The notes: generated by a model from the letters alone, not told the origin. A DNA stretch of 64,000 nt from Hydractinia symbiolongicarpus (GCF_029227915.1 NC_079883.1:8370001-8434000); one strand, 5' to 3'; numbered from the stretch's first letter, positions 40,569 to 56,698 are shown. Made by a program: numbers and translations.

Positions 40569-41028
40569 GCGTTGTCATTGCTCAACAAAAACGGCTATTT
40601 TTATAGCCACAAATCTTTTAAAACATTACTTTGTGCACGCTTCCAAATTACACAATGTGTAAAGTCTTGTCACAGTTACATTTATTGCTATACGATACTA
40701 TGTCATATATGACACAAAAAAAATTTAGAAATACTTTGTAGGGTTAATTTGCCTGGGAGTGTTTCCGTGAAAAGCTGGGTTAAGTTAAATGTAAGCAATA
40801 ACATGGATCAATGTACTTGTCTTTTCTGCAAGTACAGCTAATAATACGTATGAAAAGTGAAGCTAATCCACACACACATGGGGAAGTATTTTAAATGTAG
40901 GCTAGTGTTCTTAAGCACATTATTTAGAAGTTTTATTAACTTCGGTTAACTTGTAGTGACGCCAAGTAAATGTTTTTTTAAAGATGTGTGGTCTTAAAAA
41001 AGACCGTTTGTGTTTGGTAGACGTTGGT

Positions 41029-41433
41029 TTACTTGCTGCTTGTGTATTTTGTGACGGCTTTTGTTCCTTCACTGACTGCGTGTTTTGCAAGTTCTCCAGG
41101 CAAGAGAAGACGTACTGCGGTTTGAATTTCACGAGAAGAGATGGTCGACTTTTTGTTTTGAAGAGCCAAACGCGAAGCTTCGGAAGCAATGCGCTCAAAG
41201 ATGTCGTTGACAAATGAGTTCATGATGCTCATAGCTTTGCTTGAAACTCCGACATCTGGGTGAACTTGTTTCAAAACATTGTAGATGTAAATAGCATAAC
41301 TTTCCTTTCTCTTTCTCTTGCGTTTCTTTTCACCAGTTCCACCAATCTTTCCTCCTTTTTTGCCGGCTCTTTTTTCACCTTTCTTGGCTACTTTAGGTGC
41401 CTGTTTTCCTCCTTTAGCTGCTGCGTCAGACAT
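41029..41433 (-). CDS. H2B: Histone H2B
   Basis: Full-length copy. The hairpin (minus strand) is at 40990-41005. Confidence 0.97.
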   Translation of the reverse strand: MSDAAAKGGKQAPKVAKKGEKRAGKKGGKIGGTGEKKRKRKRKESYAIYIYNVLKQVHPDVGVSSKAMSIMNSFVNDIFERIASEASRLALQNKKSTISSREIQTAVRLLLPGELAKHAVSEGTKAVTKYTSSK

Positions 41434-41717
41434 GGTTAAAAATTTTTGCTACTTAACTTGTAAATAAGCATTAAACTGCAAGTCAAAACTTTTTGTTTAT
41501 AAGTAAAAAAATCGGATCGAATTCGATCCGAAAACGCCGATACGCAATTTAATTGGTTAAAAAAAAAATCTTTTGTTTAATACTTAATTATGATTGGTTA
41601 AAAAAACATGATTTCGATCCTATTTTTATGATGAAAAAACGAGTAAAGTTTATTTCGTTAACACTTACGTTAAATATTCGTACGTTTTTGTATTAACTTA
41701 CAAATCAAATCGCAGTT

Positions 41718-42098
41718 ATGTCTGGACGTGGAAAAGGTGGAAAAGCTAAGGCTAAAGCCAAGACAAGATCCTCAAGAGCTGGACTTCAATTTCCAGTCGG
41801 TAGAGTGCATAGATTCCTTCGTAGAGGGCACTATGCTAACCGAATTGGATCTGGAGCACCAGTTTACTTAGCAGCCGTCTTGGAATATTTATCTGCTGAG
41901 ATATTGGAGTTGGCTGGTAACGCAGCAAGAGACAACAAAAAAGCTAGGATTATTCCAAGACATTTACAATTGGCTGTTCGTAATGATGAAGAATTAAACA
42001 AACTTTTGAGCGGTGTAACCATTGCAGCTGGTGGTGTTTTGCCAAACATTCAAGCTGTCTTACTCCCAAAGAAGAACGACAAAGGACAGAAGAAGTAA
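41718..42098 (+). CDS. H2A: Histone H2A
   Basis: Full-length copy. The hairpin is at 42121-42136. Confidence 0.97.
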   Translation: MSGRGKGGKAKAKAKTRSSRAGLQFPVGRVHRFLRRGHYANRIGSGAPVYLAAVLEYLSAEILELAGNAARDNKKARIIPRHLQLAVRNDEELNKLLSGVTIAAGGVLPNIQAVLLPKKNDKGQKK

Positions 42099-42295
42099 AC
42101 CGCTACACTCAGAAAACAACGGCTATTTTTATAGCCACACATCTTTAAAAAAACATTGTTTTTTTCACAAAACTATAACCTTAAAGTCTAATAGATAATC
42201 CATGCATACGCCTTGTCCTAAGTAACTCAAAGAAATTAAATAAAAAAATTTGATCACAACGTCAAAATAAATTGCACGTATTTGCACCTACTAAT

Positions 42296-42414
42296 GTCTA
42301 CGGCCATACCACGATGAACACACCCGTTCTCGTCTGATCACGGAAGTTAAGCATCGTCGGGCCGGGATAGTACTTGGATGGGGGACCGCCTGGGAACTCC
42401 CGGTGTCGTAGGCT
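42296..42414 (+). rRNA. 5S ribosomal RNA
   Basis: Complete copy with its T-run terminator. Confidence 0.95.
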
Positions 42415-42742
42415 TTTCATTTTCATTTGCTGTGATATATTTCTTGTTATAACAATTAAGGAACGTGGCGGTTGTTGAAAGTGTTTCCTATGACATTTTC
42501 CTACGACATTTTCAGGTGATAGTACGAGAAAAAAGAGCTTTCAAATGCATACAAACTCGATCTATTGCCGATCATCCAATAACCCTGACGGAATGGCAAA
42601 TAAAATAAAATTCCGCCGCCTTCCGAGGACTTATATCGCAATCACGTTTCGTAACAGCCAAGCGAGGTTTTACCTTAGCGTTTAAGTCACCACCGACATT
42701 TGGCCGCGCAACTTTTCTAAGCTCATTCATTTTGACTTAAGG

Positions 42743-42907
42743 AGGGGGCGAGCGCGGACGCAGGCCCCCACTACCAGAAATTGTACGGTCGAGTTACTGA
42801 CGTTTGCAGTAATCGCAGAGGTCAGCCCAAGCGTAGTGCAATGCAAGAGCCTCACTCTGGAAGAAAACCCTCATTGATCAGTCTTTACTTCCCCGTCAGG
42901 TAAGTAT
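42743..42907 (-). ncRNA. U1: U1 small nuclear RNA
   Basis: Complete copy, 5' end at 42907. The candidate PSE is at 42956-42964. Confidence 0.94.
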
Positions 42908-43097
42908 GAGTTGGAACTGCACCGTAGCATGAGGGTACCCTTCAAAGTTTGTTAATGCTTGTGGCTTGAGTGTGTTATAAACTGCCGTGTCGCGGGGCAT
43001 AGGCTGTATTCTCCCCCAGTGTACGCGTTTTGTTCCCGCCGTAGACTATGCAGAGTGCCGTCGGAAAGAGGACTGCTATTATTCTTTTATTGCTTAT

Positions 43098-43284
43098 GTG
43101 GGCCGCCATCGGTAATAGTGCAACACCAAGGCAACCCGTGGTCACGGCGTGAATGAATCCACCTCCATGACCCAAGGCCAAAAATCAGATTAATATACTG
43201 ACCATTCAGAGAATGGCCTACCAGATATTAAACTGATAAGAACAGATACTACACTTGATCTTAGCCATTAGGCCGAGAAGCGAT
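43098..43284 (-). ncRNA. U2: U2 small nuclear RNA
   Basis: Complete copy, 5' end at 43284. The candidate PSE is at 43330-43338. Confidence 0.94.
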
Positions 43285-43606
43285 AAAGAACAAGCGTTGC
43301 CATGATAGGCATCGTCCACACACCGTAACTGCTTGTGGAGCATGTCACGTTACTGTAAAGCTTACAACTGTCACCGCGTACGGATGGACGGCGACATAGT
43401 AAAAATCACGGCTGTTGATTTAGCCGTAGGATGGAGAGCGACTGTAGCGAGTGGATGGTAACTTACATGAATGCTAACAAAGGCGACGATACTAAGTGCG
43501 TGATATTACTTTCCAATATGTCTGCGTACATTCCGTTTATCAACGCATTACGCCAGAACGTGCGCGCGCGTTACACAGTAGACCATGCAGCCGAAATGCG
43601 ACAGTG

Positions 43607-43679
43607 CGACCCTGCCAGGAGTCGAACCTGGAATCCCCTGATTCGTAGTCAGATGCCTTATCCATTGGGCCACAGGGCC
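43607..43679 (-). tRNA. tRNA-Arg (anticodon ACG)
   Basis: Complete copy of the 73-nt tRNA. Confidence 0.95.
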
Positions 43680-44258
43680 ATGCTTATGACTTCGCCCCAT
43701 CGTCATTTTGGCTTGCGCATTCGTTTTACTTACGACAGAATTCTTCGTGTTTGTAGCCATGAAAGAAAGGGACTTCTGTGAGTGAATTTTTTTACTGTGG
43801 TCTAATAAAAAAGTCGAAACGCAGTGCCCAATATATGAATTGCTCCTAATAGCCGGAAACAGGCCGTGTCGATGATGTAGGCCGACATACGCAACGCAAA
43901 CCAAAGAACGCTTTATGAAAATCCTAACACGAGCGCGGAAGAAGCCCAAATTAACAGACTAGATGTAATGCTGAAGACCTCAAACTCCAGCAGCTTCTCT
44001 TGCAGACTATTGCGTCGTACTACAAATAAAAATTAACATGCTTTCGCATAGTCGCGGCACCCAAAACGGACATTATACGATGTACAGAAACACACATTTC
44101 TGTTTTCGCGCCAAATCAATTCCCGGGAGTGGTACTTTTACGTCCGCATACTTCGCACCGTCTTAAATTATATCTCATTTACACGGTAATGTTTAGTATA
44201 CTTCTACTGTGATAACAAGCATCGTTTATCGTTGGATTGTTGTAAGAAAACATTAAAA

Positions 44259-44810
44259 ATGAGTGAAGCAGCTTCTCCAAAGAAAATCGCACCCAAGAAG
44301 AAACCTGCTGCAAAGAAGACAGCTGATCACCCTAAATATGTGGACATGATCAAGGCTGCTATCGCTACCCTAAAGGAACGCGGTGGTTCATCTCGCCAAG
44401 CTATTACAAAATATATTCATGCAAATTACAAAGTTGCTGAAAACTCAGATCATCATCTGAAAATGGCTCTTAAACGAGGAGTAACATCAGGCGATTTGAT
44501 TCAAACTAAAGGCACTGGTGCTTCTGGATCATTCAAGCTAGGTCAGGTAAAAAAAGAAAAACCTAAGAAAAAGGCCGCAGCAAAAAAGCCAACGGCAAAG
44601 AAGCCTACTGCAAAGAAAAGTACACCAAAAAAGAAGCCAGCAAAGAAGAGCACGCCAAAGAAAGCAGCAAAGAAGCCTGCCACAAAGAAAGCCTCGGCTA
44701 AGAAACCAGCAGCTAAGAAACCCACAAAGAAGCCTGTTGCTAAAAAACCTGCAGCAAAGAAGGTCAAAAAGACTCCCAAAAAGGCAGCAAAGAAGACCGC
44801 AAAAAAATAA
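44259..44810 (+). CDS. H1: Histone H1
   Basis: 183-aa copy. The hairpin is at 44843-44858. Confidence 0.95.
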   Translation: MSEAASPKKIAPKKKPAAKKTADHPKYVDMIKAAIATLKERGGSSRQAITKYIHANYKVAENSDHHLKMALKRGVTSGDLIQTKGTGASGSFKLGQVKKEKPKKKAAAKKPTAKKPTAKKSTPKKKPAKKSTPKKAAKKPATKKASAKKPAAKKPTKKPVAKKPAAKKVKKTPKKAAKKTAKK

Positions 44811-45171
44811 TTTGTGTGTATCTGGCTATTACATTAACAAACGGCTATTTTTATAGCCACACATTTACAAAAAAACATTATCTTGGTACAAAGTTAAACT
44901 TGTTTAAGTCACTTAAACAGTTAAAAAAGAGTAAATTTAAGATTAGATTCCCTAAGTTTAAGTATTTTCGTTTTTAAATTTCTTATTTTCTTGCTTTTAC
45001 TTTTCTTGCCCTTCATATTTTTAACATTGTCAAACTTTATGTAGCATAAAATTTTTATGTAGCATAAAATTTAAACAGAAAGCAGGACAAAGTTTGATAT
45101 AAAAAGCTAGCCGTAATATTTTTTATGGATGTGTGGCTATAAAAATAGCCGTTTTTTGTTTGGTAAGATGC

Positions 45172-45585
<414 letters not shown>

Positions 45586-46062
45586 TTAAGAAGTCGATGT
45601 AGTACGGATACACAAGACGGTCTAAAATGCACTATCGCGCCAAAGTTTTATTTCTCATATTGATTGACAGCTAAGGTTCAAAACAAACCATTTGATTGGT
45701 GCTAAGAAAGTAATTTCTGATTGGCTGCATAATGACATTACGCTCATTACTTTAACATTTTTATAAAATCTGTGTTTTTTGGCTACGGGAAAACGGCTGT
45801 ATCTTCTGATACACAAAAGCTTTTGACTTTTTTTTTTTTAGTAAGTAGCAGAAGGTTTGGCGAATTCCAACGATGCCAAATTTATTGCCTTACTGAAACA
45901 TTAAGACCACGAATTTTTAAAAAAACTACAGTTTTACTTAAAAAAATGTACAAAATGTTCGGAACATTTTGTAATGACGCAACTCTATTGGTTAATTAGG
46001 GTGTTTCCACGAGCAGTAGGTAATTTTATGGCCTCTTTTTAAAGCTGTCTGAATTCTGTTAA

Positions 46063-46419
<357 letters not shown>

Positions 46420-46879
46420 GCGTTGTCATTGCTCAACAAAAACGGCTATTTTTATAGCCACAAATCTTTTAAAACATTACTTTGTGCACGCTTCCAAATT
46501 ACACAATGTGTAAAGTCTTGTCACAGTTACATTTATTGCTATACGATACTATGTCATATATGACACAAAAAAAATTTAGAAATACTTTGTAGGGTTAATT
46601 TGCCTGGGAGTGTTTCCGTGAAAAGCTGGGTTAAGTTAAATGTAAGCAATAACATGGATCAATGTACTTGTCTTTTCTGCAAGTACAGCTAATAATACGT
46701 ATGAAAAGTGAAGCTAATCCACACACACATGGGGAAGTATTTTAAATGTAGGCTAGTGTTCTTAAGCACATTATTTAGAAGTTTTATTAACTTCGGTTAA
46801 CTTGTAGTGACGCCAAGTAAATGTTTTTTTAAAGATGTGTGGTCTTAAAAAAGACCGTTTGTGTTTGGTAGACGTTGGT

Positions 46880-47284
46880 TTACTTGCTGCTTGTGTATTT
46901 TGTGACGGCTTTTGTTCCTTCACTGACTGCGTGTTTTGCAAGTTCTCCAGGCAAGAGAAGACGTACTGCGGTTTGAATTTCACGAGAAGAGATGGTCGAC
47001 TTTTTGTTTTGAAGAGCCAAACGCGAAGCTTCGGAAGCAATGCGCTCAAAGATGTCGTTGACAAATGAGTTCATGATGCTCATAGCTTTGCTTGAAACTC
47101 CGACATCTGGGTGAACTTGTTTCAAAACATTGTAGATGTAAATAGCATAACTTTCCTTTCTCTTTCTCTTGCGTTTCTTTTCACCAGTTCCACCAATCTT
47201 TCCTCCTTTTTTGCCGGCTCTTTTTTCACCTTTCTTGGCTACTTTAGGTGCCTGTTTTCCTCCTTTAGCTGCTGCGTCAGACAT
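46880..47284 (-). CDS. H2B: Histone H2B
   Basis: Full-length copy. The hairpin (minus strand) is at 46841-46856. Confidence 0.97.
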   Translation of the reverse strand: MSDAAAKGGKQAPKVAKKGEKRAGKKGGKIGGTGEKKRKRKRKESYAIYIYNVLKQVHPDVGVSSKAMSIMNSFVNDIFERIASEASRLALQNKKSTISSREIQTAVRLLLPGELAKHAVSEGTKAVTKYTSSK

Positions 47285-47568
47285 GGTTAAAAATTTTTGC
47301 TACTTAACTTGTAAATAAGCATTAAACTGCAAGTCAAAACTTTTTGTTTATAAGTAAAAAAATCGGATCGAATTCGATCCGAAAACGCCGATACGCAATT
47401 TAATTGGTTAAAAAAAAAATCTTTTGTTTAATACTTAATTATGATTGGTTAAAAAAACATGATTTCGATCCTATTTTTATGATGAAAAAACGAGTAAAGT
47501 TTATTTCGTTAACACTTACGTTAAATATTCGTACGTTTTTGTATTAACTTACAAATCAAATCGCAGTT

Positions 47569-47949
47569 ATGTCTGGACGTGGAAAAGGTGGAAAAGCTAA
47601 GGCTAAAGCCAAGACAAGATCCTCAAGAGCTGGACTTCAATTTCCAGTCGGTAGAGTGCATAGATTCCTTCGTAGAGGGCACTATGCTAACCGAATTGGA
47701 TCTGGAGCACCAGTTTACTTAGCAGCCGTCTTGGAATATTTATCTGCTGAGATATTGGAGTTGGCTGGTAACGCAGCAAGAGACAACAAAAAAGCTAGGA
47801 TTATTCCAAGACATTTACAATTGGCTGTTCGTAATGATGAAGAATTAAACAAACTTTTGAGCGGTGTAACCATTGCAGCTGGTGGTGTTTTGCCAAACAT
47901 TCAAGCTGTCTTACTCCCAAAGAAGAACGACAAAGGACAGAAGAAGTAA
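47569..47949 (+). CDS. H2A: Histone H2A
   Basis: Full-length copy. The hairpin is at 47972-47987. Confidence 0.97.
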   Translation: MSGRGKGGKAKAKAKTRSSRAGLQFPVGRVHRFLRRGHYANRIGSGAPVYLAAVLEYLSAEILELAGNAARDNKKARIIPRHLQLAVRNDEELNKLLSGVTIAAGGVLPNIQAVLLPKKNDKGQKK

Positions 47950-48146
47950 ACCGCTACACTCAGAAAACAACGGCTATTTTTATAGCCACACATCTTTAAA
48001 AAAACATTGTTTTTTTCACAAAACTATAACCTTAAAGTCTAATAGATAATCCATGCATACGCCTTGTCCTAAGTAACTCAAAGAAATTAAATAAAAAAAT
48101 TTGATCACAACGTCAAAATAAATTGCACGTATTTGCACCTACTAAT

Positions 48147-48265
48147 GTCTACGGCCATACCACGATGAACACACCCGTTCTCGTCTGATCACGGAAGTTA
48201 AGCATCGTCGGGCCGGGATAGTACTTGGATGGGGGACCGCCTGGGAACTCCCGGTGTCGTAGGCT
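48147..48265 (+). rRNA. 5S ribosomal RNA
   Basis: Complete copy with its T-run terminator. Confidence 0.95.
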
Positions 48266-48593
48266 TTTCATTTTCATTTGCTGTGATATATTTCTTGTTA
48301 TAACAATTAAGGAACGTGGCGGTTGTTGAAAGTGTTTCCTATGACATTTTCCTACGACATTTTCAGGTGATAGTACGAGAAAAAAGAGCTTTCAAATGCA
48401 TACAAACTCGATCTATTGCCGATCATCCAATAACCCTGACGGAATGGCAAATAAAATAAAATTCCGCCGCCTTCCGAGGACTTATATCGCAATCACGTTT
48501 CGTAACAGCCAAGCGAGGTTTTACCTTAGCGTTTAAGTCACCACCGACATTTGGCCGCGCAACTTTTCTAAGCTCATTCATTTTGACTTAAGG

Positions 48594-48758
48594 AGGGGGC
48601 GAGCGCGGACGCAGGCCCCCACTACCAGAAATTGTACGGTCGAGTTACTGACGTTTGCAGTAATCGCAGAGGTCAGCCCAAGCGTAGTGCAATGCAAGAG
48701 CCTCACTCTGGAAGAAAACCCTCATTGATCAGTCTTTACTTCCCCGTCAGGTAAGTAT
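48594..48758 (-). ncRNA. U1: U1 small nuclear RNA
   Basis: Complete copy, 5' end at 48758. The candidate PSE is at 48807-48815. Confidence 0.94.
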
Positions 48759-48948
48759 GAGTTGGAACTGCACCGTAGCATGAGGGTACCCTTCAAAGTT
48801 TGTTAATGCTTGTGGCTTGAGTGTGTTATAAACTGCCGTGTCGCGGGGCATAGGCTGTATTCTCCCCCAGTGTACGCGTTTTGTTCCCGCCGTAGACTAT
48901 GCAGAGTGCCGTCGGAAAGAGGACTGCTATTATTCTTTTATTGCTTAT

Positions 48949-49135
48949 GTGGGCCGCCATCGGTAATAGTGCAACACCAAGGCAACCCGTGGTCACGGCG
49001 TGAATGAATCCACCTCCATGACCCAAGGCCAAAAATCAGATTAATATACTGACCATTCAGAGAATGGCCTACCAGATATTAAACTGATAAGAACAGATAC
49101 TACACTTGATCTTAGCCATTAGGCCGAGAAGCGAT
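48949..49135 (-). ncRNA. U2: U2 small nuclear RNA
   Basis: Complete copy, 5' end at 49135. The candidate PSE is at 49181-49189. Confidence 0.94.
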
Positions 49136-49457
49136 AAAGAACAAGCGTTGCCATGATAGGCATCGTCCACACACCGTAACTGCTTGTGGAGCATGTCACG
49201 TTACTGTAAAGCTTACAACTGTCACCGCGTACGGATGGACGGCGACATAGTAAAAATCACGGCTGTTGATTTAGCCGTAGGATGGAGAGCGACTGTAGCG
49301 AGTGGATGGTAACTTACATGAATGCTAACAAAGGCGACGATACTAAGTGCGTGATATTACTTTCCAATATGTCTGCGTACATTCCGTTTATCAACGCATT
49401 ACGCCAGAACGTGCGCGCGCGTTACACAGTAGACCATGCAGCCGAAATGCGACAGTG

Positions 49458-49530
49458 CGACCCTGCCAGGAGTCGAACCTGGAATCCCCTGATTCGTAGT
49501 CAGATGCCTTATCCATTGGGCCACAGGGCC
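49458..49530 (-). tRNA. tRNA-Arg (anticodon ACG)
   Basis: Complete copy of the 73-nt tRNA. Confidence 0.95.
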
Positions 49531-50109
49531 ATGCTTATGACTTCGCCCCATCGTCATTTTGGCTTGCGCATTCGTTTTACTTACGACAGAATTCTTCGTG
49601 TTTGTAGCCATGAAAGAAAGGGACTTCTGTGAGTGAATTTTTTTACTGTGGTCTAATAAAAAAGTCGAAACGCAGTGCCCAATATATGAATTGCTCCTAA
49701 TAGCCGGAAACAGGCCGTGTCGATGATGTAGGCCGACATACGCAACGCAAACCAAAGAACGCTTTATGAAAATCCTAACACGAGCGCGGAAGAAGCCCAA
49801 ATTAACAGACTAGATGTAATGCTGAAGACCTCAAACTCCAGCAGCTTCTCTTGCAGACTATTGCGTCGTACTACAAATAAAAATTAACATGCTTTCGCAT
49901 AGTCGCGGCACCCAAAACGGACATTATACGATGTACAGAAACACACATTTCTGTTTTCGCGCCAAATCAATTCCCGGGAGTGGTACTTTTACGTCCGCAT
50001 ACTTCGCACCGTCTTAAATTATATCTCATTTACACGGTAATGTTTAGTATACTTCTACTGTGATAACAAGCATCGTTTATCGTTGGATTGTTGTAAGAAA
50101 ACATTAAAA

Positions 50110-50661
50110 ATGAGTGAAGCAGCTTCTCCAAAGAAAATCGCACCCAAGAAGAAACCTGCTGCAAAGAAGACAGCTGATCACCCTAAATATGTGGACATGA
50201 TCAAGGCTGCTATCGCTACCCTAAAGGAACGCGGTGGTTCATCTCGCCAAGCTATTACAAAATATATTCATGCAAATTACAAAGTTGCTGAAAACTCAGA
50301 TCATCATCTGAAAATGGCTCTTAAACGAGGAGTAACATCAGGCGATTTGATTCAAACTAAAGGCACTGGTGCTTCTGGATCATTCAAGCTAGGTCAGGTA
50401 AAAAAAGAAAAACCTAAGAAAAAGGCCGCAGCAAAAAAGCCAACGGCAAAGAAGCCTACTGCAAAGAAAAGTACACCAAAAAAGAAGCCAGCAAAGAAGA
50501 GCACGCCAAAGAAAGCAGCAAAGAAGCCTGCCACAAAGAAAGCCTCGGCTAAGAAACCAGCAGCTAAGAAACCCACAAAGAAGCCTGTTGCTAAAAAACC
50601 TGCAGCAAAGAAGGTCAAAAAGACTCCCAAAAAGGCAGCAAAGAAGACCGCAAAAAAATAA
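50110..50661 (+). CDS. H1: Histone H1
   Basis: 183-aa copy. The hairpin is at 50694-50709. Confidence 0.95.
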   Translation: MSEAASPKKIAPKKKPAAKKTADHPKYVDMIKAAIATLKERGGSSRQAITKYIHANYKVAENSDHHLKMALKRGVTSGDLIQTKGTGASGSFKLGQVKKEKPKKKAAAKKPTAKKPTAKKSTPKKKPAKKSTPKKAAKKPATKKASAKKPAAKKPTKKPVAKKPAAKKVKKTPKKAAKKTAKK

Positions 50662-51022
50662 TTTGTGTGTATCTGGCTATTACATTAACAAACGGCTATT
50701 TTTATAGCCACACATTTACAAAAAAACATTATCTTGGTACAAAGTTAAACTTGTTTAAGTCACTTAAACAGTTAAAAAAGAGTAAATTTAAGATTAGATT
50801 CCCTAAGTTTAAGTATTTTCGTTTTTAAATTTCTTATTTTCTTGCTTTTACTTTTCTTGCCCTTCATATTTTTAACATTGTCAAACTTTATGTAGCATAA
50901 AATTTTTATGTAGCATAAAATTTAAACAGAAAGCAGGACAAAGTTTGATATAAAAAGCTAGCCGTAATATTTTTTATGGATGTGTGGCTATAAAAATAGC
51001 CGTTTTTTGTTTGGTAAGATGC

Positions 51023-51436
<414 letters not shown>

Positions 51437-51914
51437 TTAAGAAGTCGATGTAGTACGGATACACAAGACGGTCTAAAATGCACTATCGCGCCAAAGTTTT
51501 ATTTCTCATATTGATTGACAGCTAAGGTTCAAAACAAACCATTTGATTGGTGCTAAGAAAGTAATTTCTGATTGGCTGCATAATGACATTACGCTCATTA
51601 CTTTAACATTTTTATAAAATCTGTGTTTTTTGGCTACGGGAAAACGGCTGTATCTTCTGATACACAAAAGCTTTTGACTTTTTTTTTTTTTAGTAAGTAG
51701 CAGAAGGTTTGGCGAATTCCAACGATGCCAAATTTATTGCCTTACTGAAACATTAAGACCACGAATTTTTAAAAAAACTACAGTTTTACTTAAAAAAATG
51801 TACAAAATGTTCGGAACATTTTGTAATGACGCAACTCTATTGGTTAATTAGGGTGTTTCCACGAGCAGTAGGTAATTTTATGGCCTCTTTTTAAAGCTGT
51901 CTGAATTCTGTTAA

Positions 51915-52271
<357 letters not shown>

Positions 52272-52731
52272 GCGTTGTCATTGCTCAACAAAAACGGCTA
52301 TTTTTATAGCCACAAATCTTTTAAAACATTACTTTGTGCACGCTTCCAAATTACACAATGTGTAAAGTCTTGTCACAGTTACATTTATTGCTATACGATA
52401 CTATGTCATATATGACACAAAAAAAATTTAGAAATACTTTGTAGGGTTAATTTGCCTGGGAGTGTTTCCGTGAAAAGCTGGGTTAAGTTAAATGTAAGCA
52501 ATAACATGGATCAATGTACTTGTCTTTTCTGCAAGTACAGCTAATAATACGTATGAAAAGTGAAGCTAATCCACACACACATGGGGAAGTATTTTAAATG
52601 TAGGCTAGTGTTCTTAAGCACATTATTTAGAAGTTTTATTAACTTCGGTTAACTTGTAGTGACGCCAAGTAAATGTTTTTTTAAAGATGTGTGGTCTTAA
52701 AAAAGACCGTTTGTGTTTGGTAGACGTTGGT

Positions 52732-53136
52732 TTACTTGCTGCTTGTGTATTTTGTGACGGCTTTTGTTCCTTCACTGACTGCGTGTTTTGCAAGTTCTCC
52801 AGGCAAGAGAAGACGTACTGCGGTTTGAATTTCACGAGAAGAGATGGTCGACTTTTTGTTTTGAAGAGCCAAACGCGAAGCTTCGGAAGCAATGCGCTCA
52901 AAGATGTCGTTGACAAATGAGTTCATGATGCTCATAGCTTTGCTTGAAACTCCGACATCTGGGTGAACTTGTTTCAAAACATTGTAGATGTAAATAGCAT
53001 AACTTTCCTTTCTCTTTCTCTTGCGTTTCTTTTCACCAGTTCCACCAATCTTTCCTCCTTTTTTGCCGGCTCTTTTTTCACCTTTCTTGGCTACTTTAGG
53101 TGCCTGTTTTCCTCCTTTAGCTGCTGCGTCAGACAT
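52732..53136 (-). CDS. H2B: Histone H2B
   Basis: Full-length copy. The hairpin (minus strand) is at 52693-52708. In the shared promoter a 10-A run is 9 A at 53262-53270. Confidence 0.97.
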   Translation of the reverse strand: MSDAAAKGGKQAPKVAKKGEKRAGKKGGKIGGTGEKKRKRKRKESYAIYIYNVLKQVHPDVGVSSKAMSIMNSFVNDIFERIASEASRLALQNKKSTISSREIQTAVRLLLPGELAKHAVSEGTKAVTKYTSSK

Positions 53137-53419
53137 GGTTAAAAATTTTTGCTACTTAACTTGTAAATAAGCATTAAACTGCAAGTCAAAACTTTTTGTT
53201 TATAAGTAAAAAAATCGGATCGAATTCGATCCGAAAACGCCGATACGCAATTTAATTGGTTAAAAAAAAATCTTTTGTTTAATACTTAATTATGATTGGT
53301 TAAAAAAACATGATTTCGATCCTATTTTTATGATGAAAAAACGAGTAAAGTTTATTTCGTTAACACTTACGTTAAATATTCGTACGTTTTTGTATTAACT
53401 TACAAATCAAATCGCAGTT

Positions 53420-53553
53420 ATGTCTGGACGTGGAAAAGGTGGAAAAGCTAAGGCTAAAGCCAAGACAAGATCCTCAAGAGCTGGACTTCAATTTCCAGTC
53501 GGTAGAGTGCATAGATTCCTTCGTAGAGGGCACTATGCTAACCGAATTGGATC
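53420..53553 (+). CDS. H2A: Histone H2A, cut by assembly gap
   Basis: The first 44 codons (through ANRIG) match the intact H2A; the rest falls into the N run. Reading through the N run into H3 promoter sequence is an artefact. It is probably a complete gene in the genome. Confidence 0.93.
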
Positions 53554-54053
53554 NNNNNNNNNNNNNNNNNNNNNNNNNNNNNNNNNNNNNNNNNNNNNNN
53601 NNNNNNNNNNNNNNNNNNNNNNNNNNNNNNNNNNNNNNNNNNNNNNNNNNNNNNNNNNNNNNNNNNNNNNNNNNNNNNNNNNNNNNNNNNNNNNNNNNNN
53701 NNNNNNNNNNNNNNNNNNNNNNNNNNNNNNNNNNNNNNNNNNNNNNNNNNNNNNNNNNNNNNNNNNNNNNNNNNNNNNNNNNNNNNNNNNNNNNNNNNNN
53801 NNNNNNNNNNNNNNNNNNNNNNNNNNNNNNNNNNNNNNNNNNNNNNNNNNNNNNNNNNNNNNNNNNNNNNNNNNNNNNNNNNNNNNNNNNNNNNNNNNNN
53901 NNNNNNNNNNNNNNNNNNNNNNNNNNNNNNNNNNNNNNNNNNNNNNNNNNNNNNNNNNNNNNNNNNNNNNNNNNNNNNNNNNNNNNNNNNNNNNNNNNNN
54001 NNNNNNNNNNNNNNNNNNNNNNNNNNNNNNNNNNNNNNNNNNNNNNNNNNNNN
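53554..54053. other. Assembly gap, 500 N
   Basis: Flanks align to H2A codon 45 on the left and the H3 upstream region on the right. An intact unit has about 3,770 bp between these points, including most of H2A and all of 5S, U1, U2, tRNA-Arg, H1 and H3. Either the gap stands for that stretch, or for that stretch plus whole extra units, or a real deletion lies here. Confidence 0.95.
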
Positions 54054-54852
<799 letters not shown>

Positions 54853-55312
54853 GCGTTGTCATTGCTCAACAAAAACGGCTATTTTTATAGCCACAAATCT
54901 TTTAAAACATTACTTTGTGCACGCTTCCAAATTACACAATGTGTAAAGTCTTGTCACAGTTACATTTATTGCTATACGATACTATGTCATATATGACACA
55001 AAAAAAATTTAGAAATACTTTGTAGGGTTAATTTGCCTGGGAGTGTTTCCGTGAAAAGCTGGGTTAAGTTAAATGTAAGCAATAACATGGATCAATGTAC
55101 TTGTCTTTTCTGCAAGTACAGCTAATAATACGTATGAAAAGTGAAGCTAATCCACACACACATGGGGAAGTATTTTAAATGTAGGCTAGTGTTCTTAAGC
55201 ACATTATTTAGAAGTTTTATTAACTTCGGTTAACTTGTAGTGACGCCAAGTAAATGTTTTTTTAAAGATGTGTGGTCTTAAAAAAGACCGTTTGTGTTTG
55301 GTAGACGTTGGT

Positions 55313-55717
55313 TTACTTGCTGCTTGTGTATTTTGTGACGGCTTTTGTTCCTTCACTGACTGCGTGTTTTGCAAGTTCTCCAGGCAAGAGAAGACGTACT
55401 GCGGTTTGAATTTCACGAGAAGAGATGGTCGACTTTTTGTTTTGAAGAGCCAAACGCGAAGCTTCGGAAGCAATGCGCTCAAAGATGTCGTTGACAAATG
55501 AGTTCATGATGCTCATAGCTTTGCTTGAAACTCCGACATCTGGGTGAACTTGTTTCAAAACATTGTAGATGTAAATAGCATAACTTTCCTTTCTCTTTCT
55601 CTTGCGTTTCTTTTCACCAGTTCCACCAATCTTTCCTCCTTTTTTGCCGGCTCTTTTTTCACCTTTCTTGGCTACTTTAGGTGCCTGTTTTCCTCCTTTA
55701 GCTGCTGCGTCAGACAT
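55313..55717 (-). CDS. H2B: Histone H2B
   Basis: Full-length copy. The hairpin (minus strand) is at 55274-55289. Confidence 0.97.
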   Translation of the reverse strand: MSDAAAKGGKQAPKVAKKGEKRAGKKGGKIGGTGEKKRKRKRKESYAIYIYNVLKQVHPDVGVSSKAMSIMNSFVNDIFERIASEASRLALQNKKSTISSREIQTAVRLLLPGELAKHAVSEGTKAVTKYTSSK

Positions 55718-56001
55718 GGTTAAAAATTTTTGCTACTTAACTTGTAAATAAGCATTAAACTGCAAGTCAAAACTTTTTGTTTATAAGTAAAAAAATCGGA
55801 TCGAATTCGATCCGAAAACGCCGATACGCAATTTAATTGGTTAAAAAAAAAATCTTTTGTTTAATACTTAATTATGATTGGTTAAAAAAACATGATTTCG
55901 ATCCTATTTTTATGATGAAAAAACGAGTAAAGTTTATTTCGTTAACACTTACGTTAAATATTCGTACGTTTTTGTATTAACTTACAAATCAAATCGCAGT
56001 T

Positions 56002-56382
56002 ATGTCTGGACGTGGAAAAGGTGGAAAAGCTAAGGCTAAAGCCAAGACAAGATCCTCAAGAGCTGGACTTCAATTTCCAGTCGGTAGAGTGCATAGATTC
56101 CTTCGTAGAGGGCACTATGCTAACCGAATTGGATCTGGAGCACCAGTTTACTTAGCAGCCGTCTTGGAATATTTATCTGCTGAGATATTGGAGTTGGCTG
56201 GTAACGCAGCAAGAGACAACAAAAAAGCTAGGATTATTCCAAGACATTTACAATTGGCTGTTCGTAATGATGAAGAATTAAACAAACTTTTGAGCGGTGT
56301 AACCATTGCAGCTGGTGGTGTTTTGCCAAACATTCAAGCTGTCTTACTCCCAAAGAAGAACGACAAAGGACAGAAGAAGTAA
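56002..56382 (+). CDS. H2A: Histone H2A
   Basis: Full-length copy. The hairpin is at 56405-56420. Confidence 0.97.
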   Translation: MSGRGKGGKAKAKAKTRSSRAGLQFPVGRVHRFLRRGHYANRIGSGAPVYLAAVLEYLSAEILELAGNAARDNKKARIIPRHLQLAVRNDEELNKLLSGVTIAAGGVLPNIQAVLLPKKNDKGQKK

Positions 56383-56579
56383 ACCGCTACACTCAGAAAA
56401 CAACGGCTATTTTTATAGCCACACATCTTTAAAAAAACATTGTTTTTTTCACAAAACTATAACCTTAAAGTCTAATAGATAATCCATGCATACGCCTTGT
56501 CCTAAGTAACTCAAAGAAATTAAATAAAAAAATTTGATCACAACGTCAAAATAAATTGCACGTATTTGCACCTACTAAT

Positions 56580-56698
56580 GTCTACGGCCATACCACGATG
56601 AACACACCCGTTCTCGTCTGATCACGGAAGTTAAGCATCGTCGGGCCGGGATAGTACTTGGATGGGGGACCGCCTGGGAACTCCCGGTGTCGTAGGCT
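56580..56698 (+). rRNA. 5S ribosomal RNA
   Basis: Complete copy. In the following spacer a CCC run is CCCC at 56867-56870, the only single-base insertion seen in the array. Confidence 0.95.

Noticed and set aside
45772-45999. 75-codon frame unique to the spacer before the H4 at 46108
   Set aside because: It is created by the loss of one T in the poly-T tract; other units lack it.
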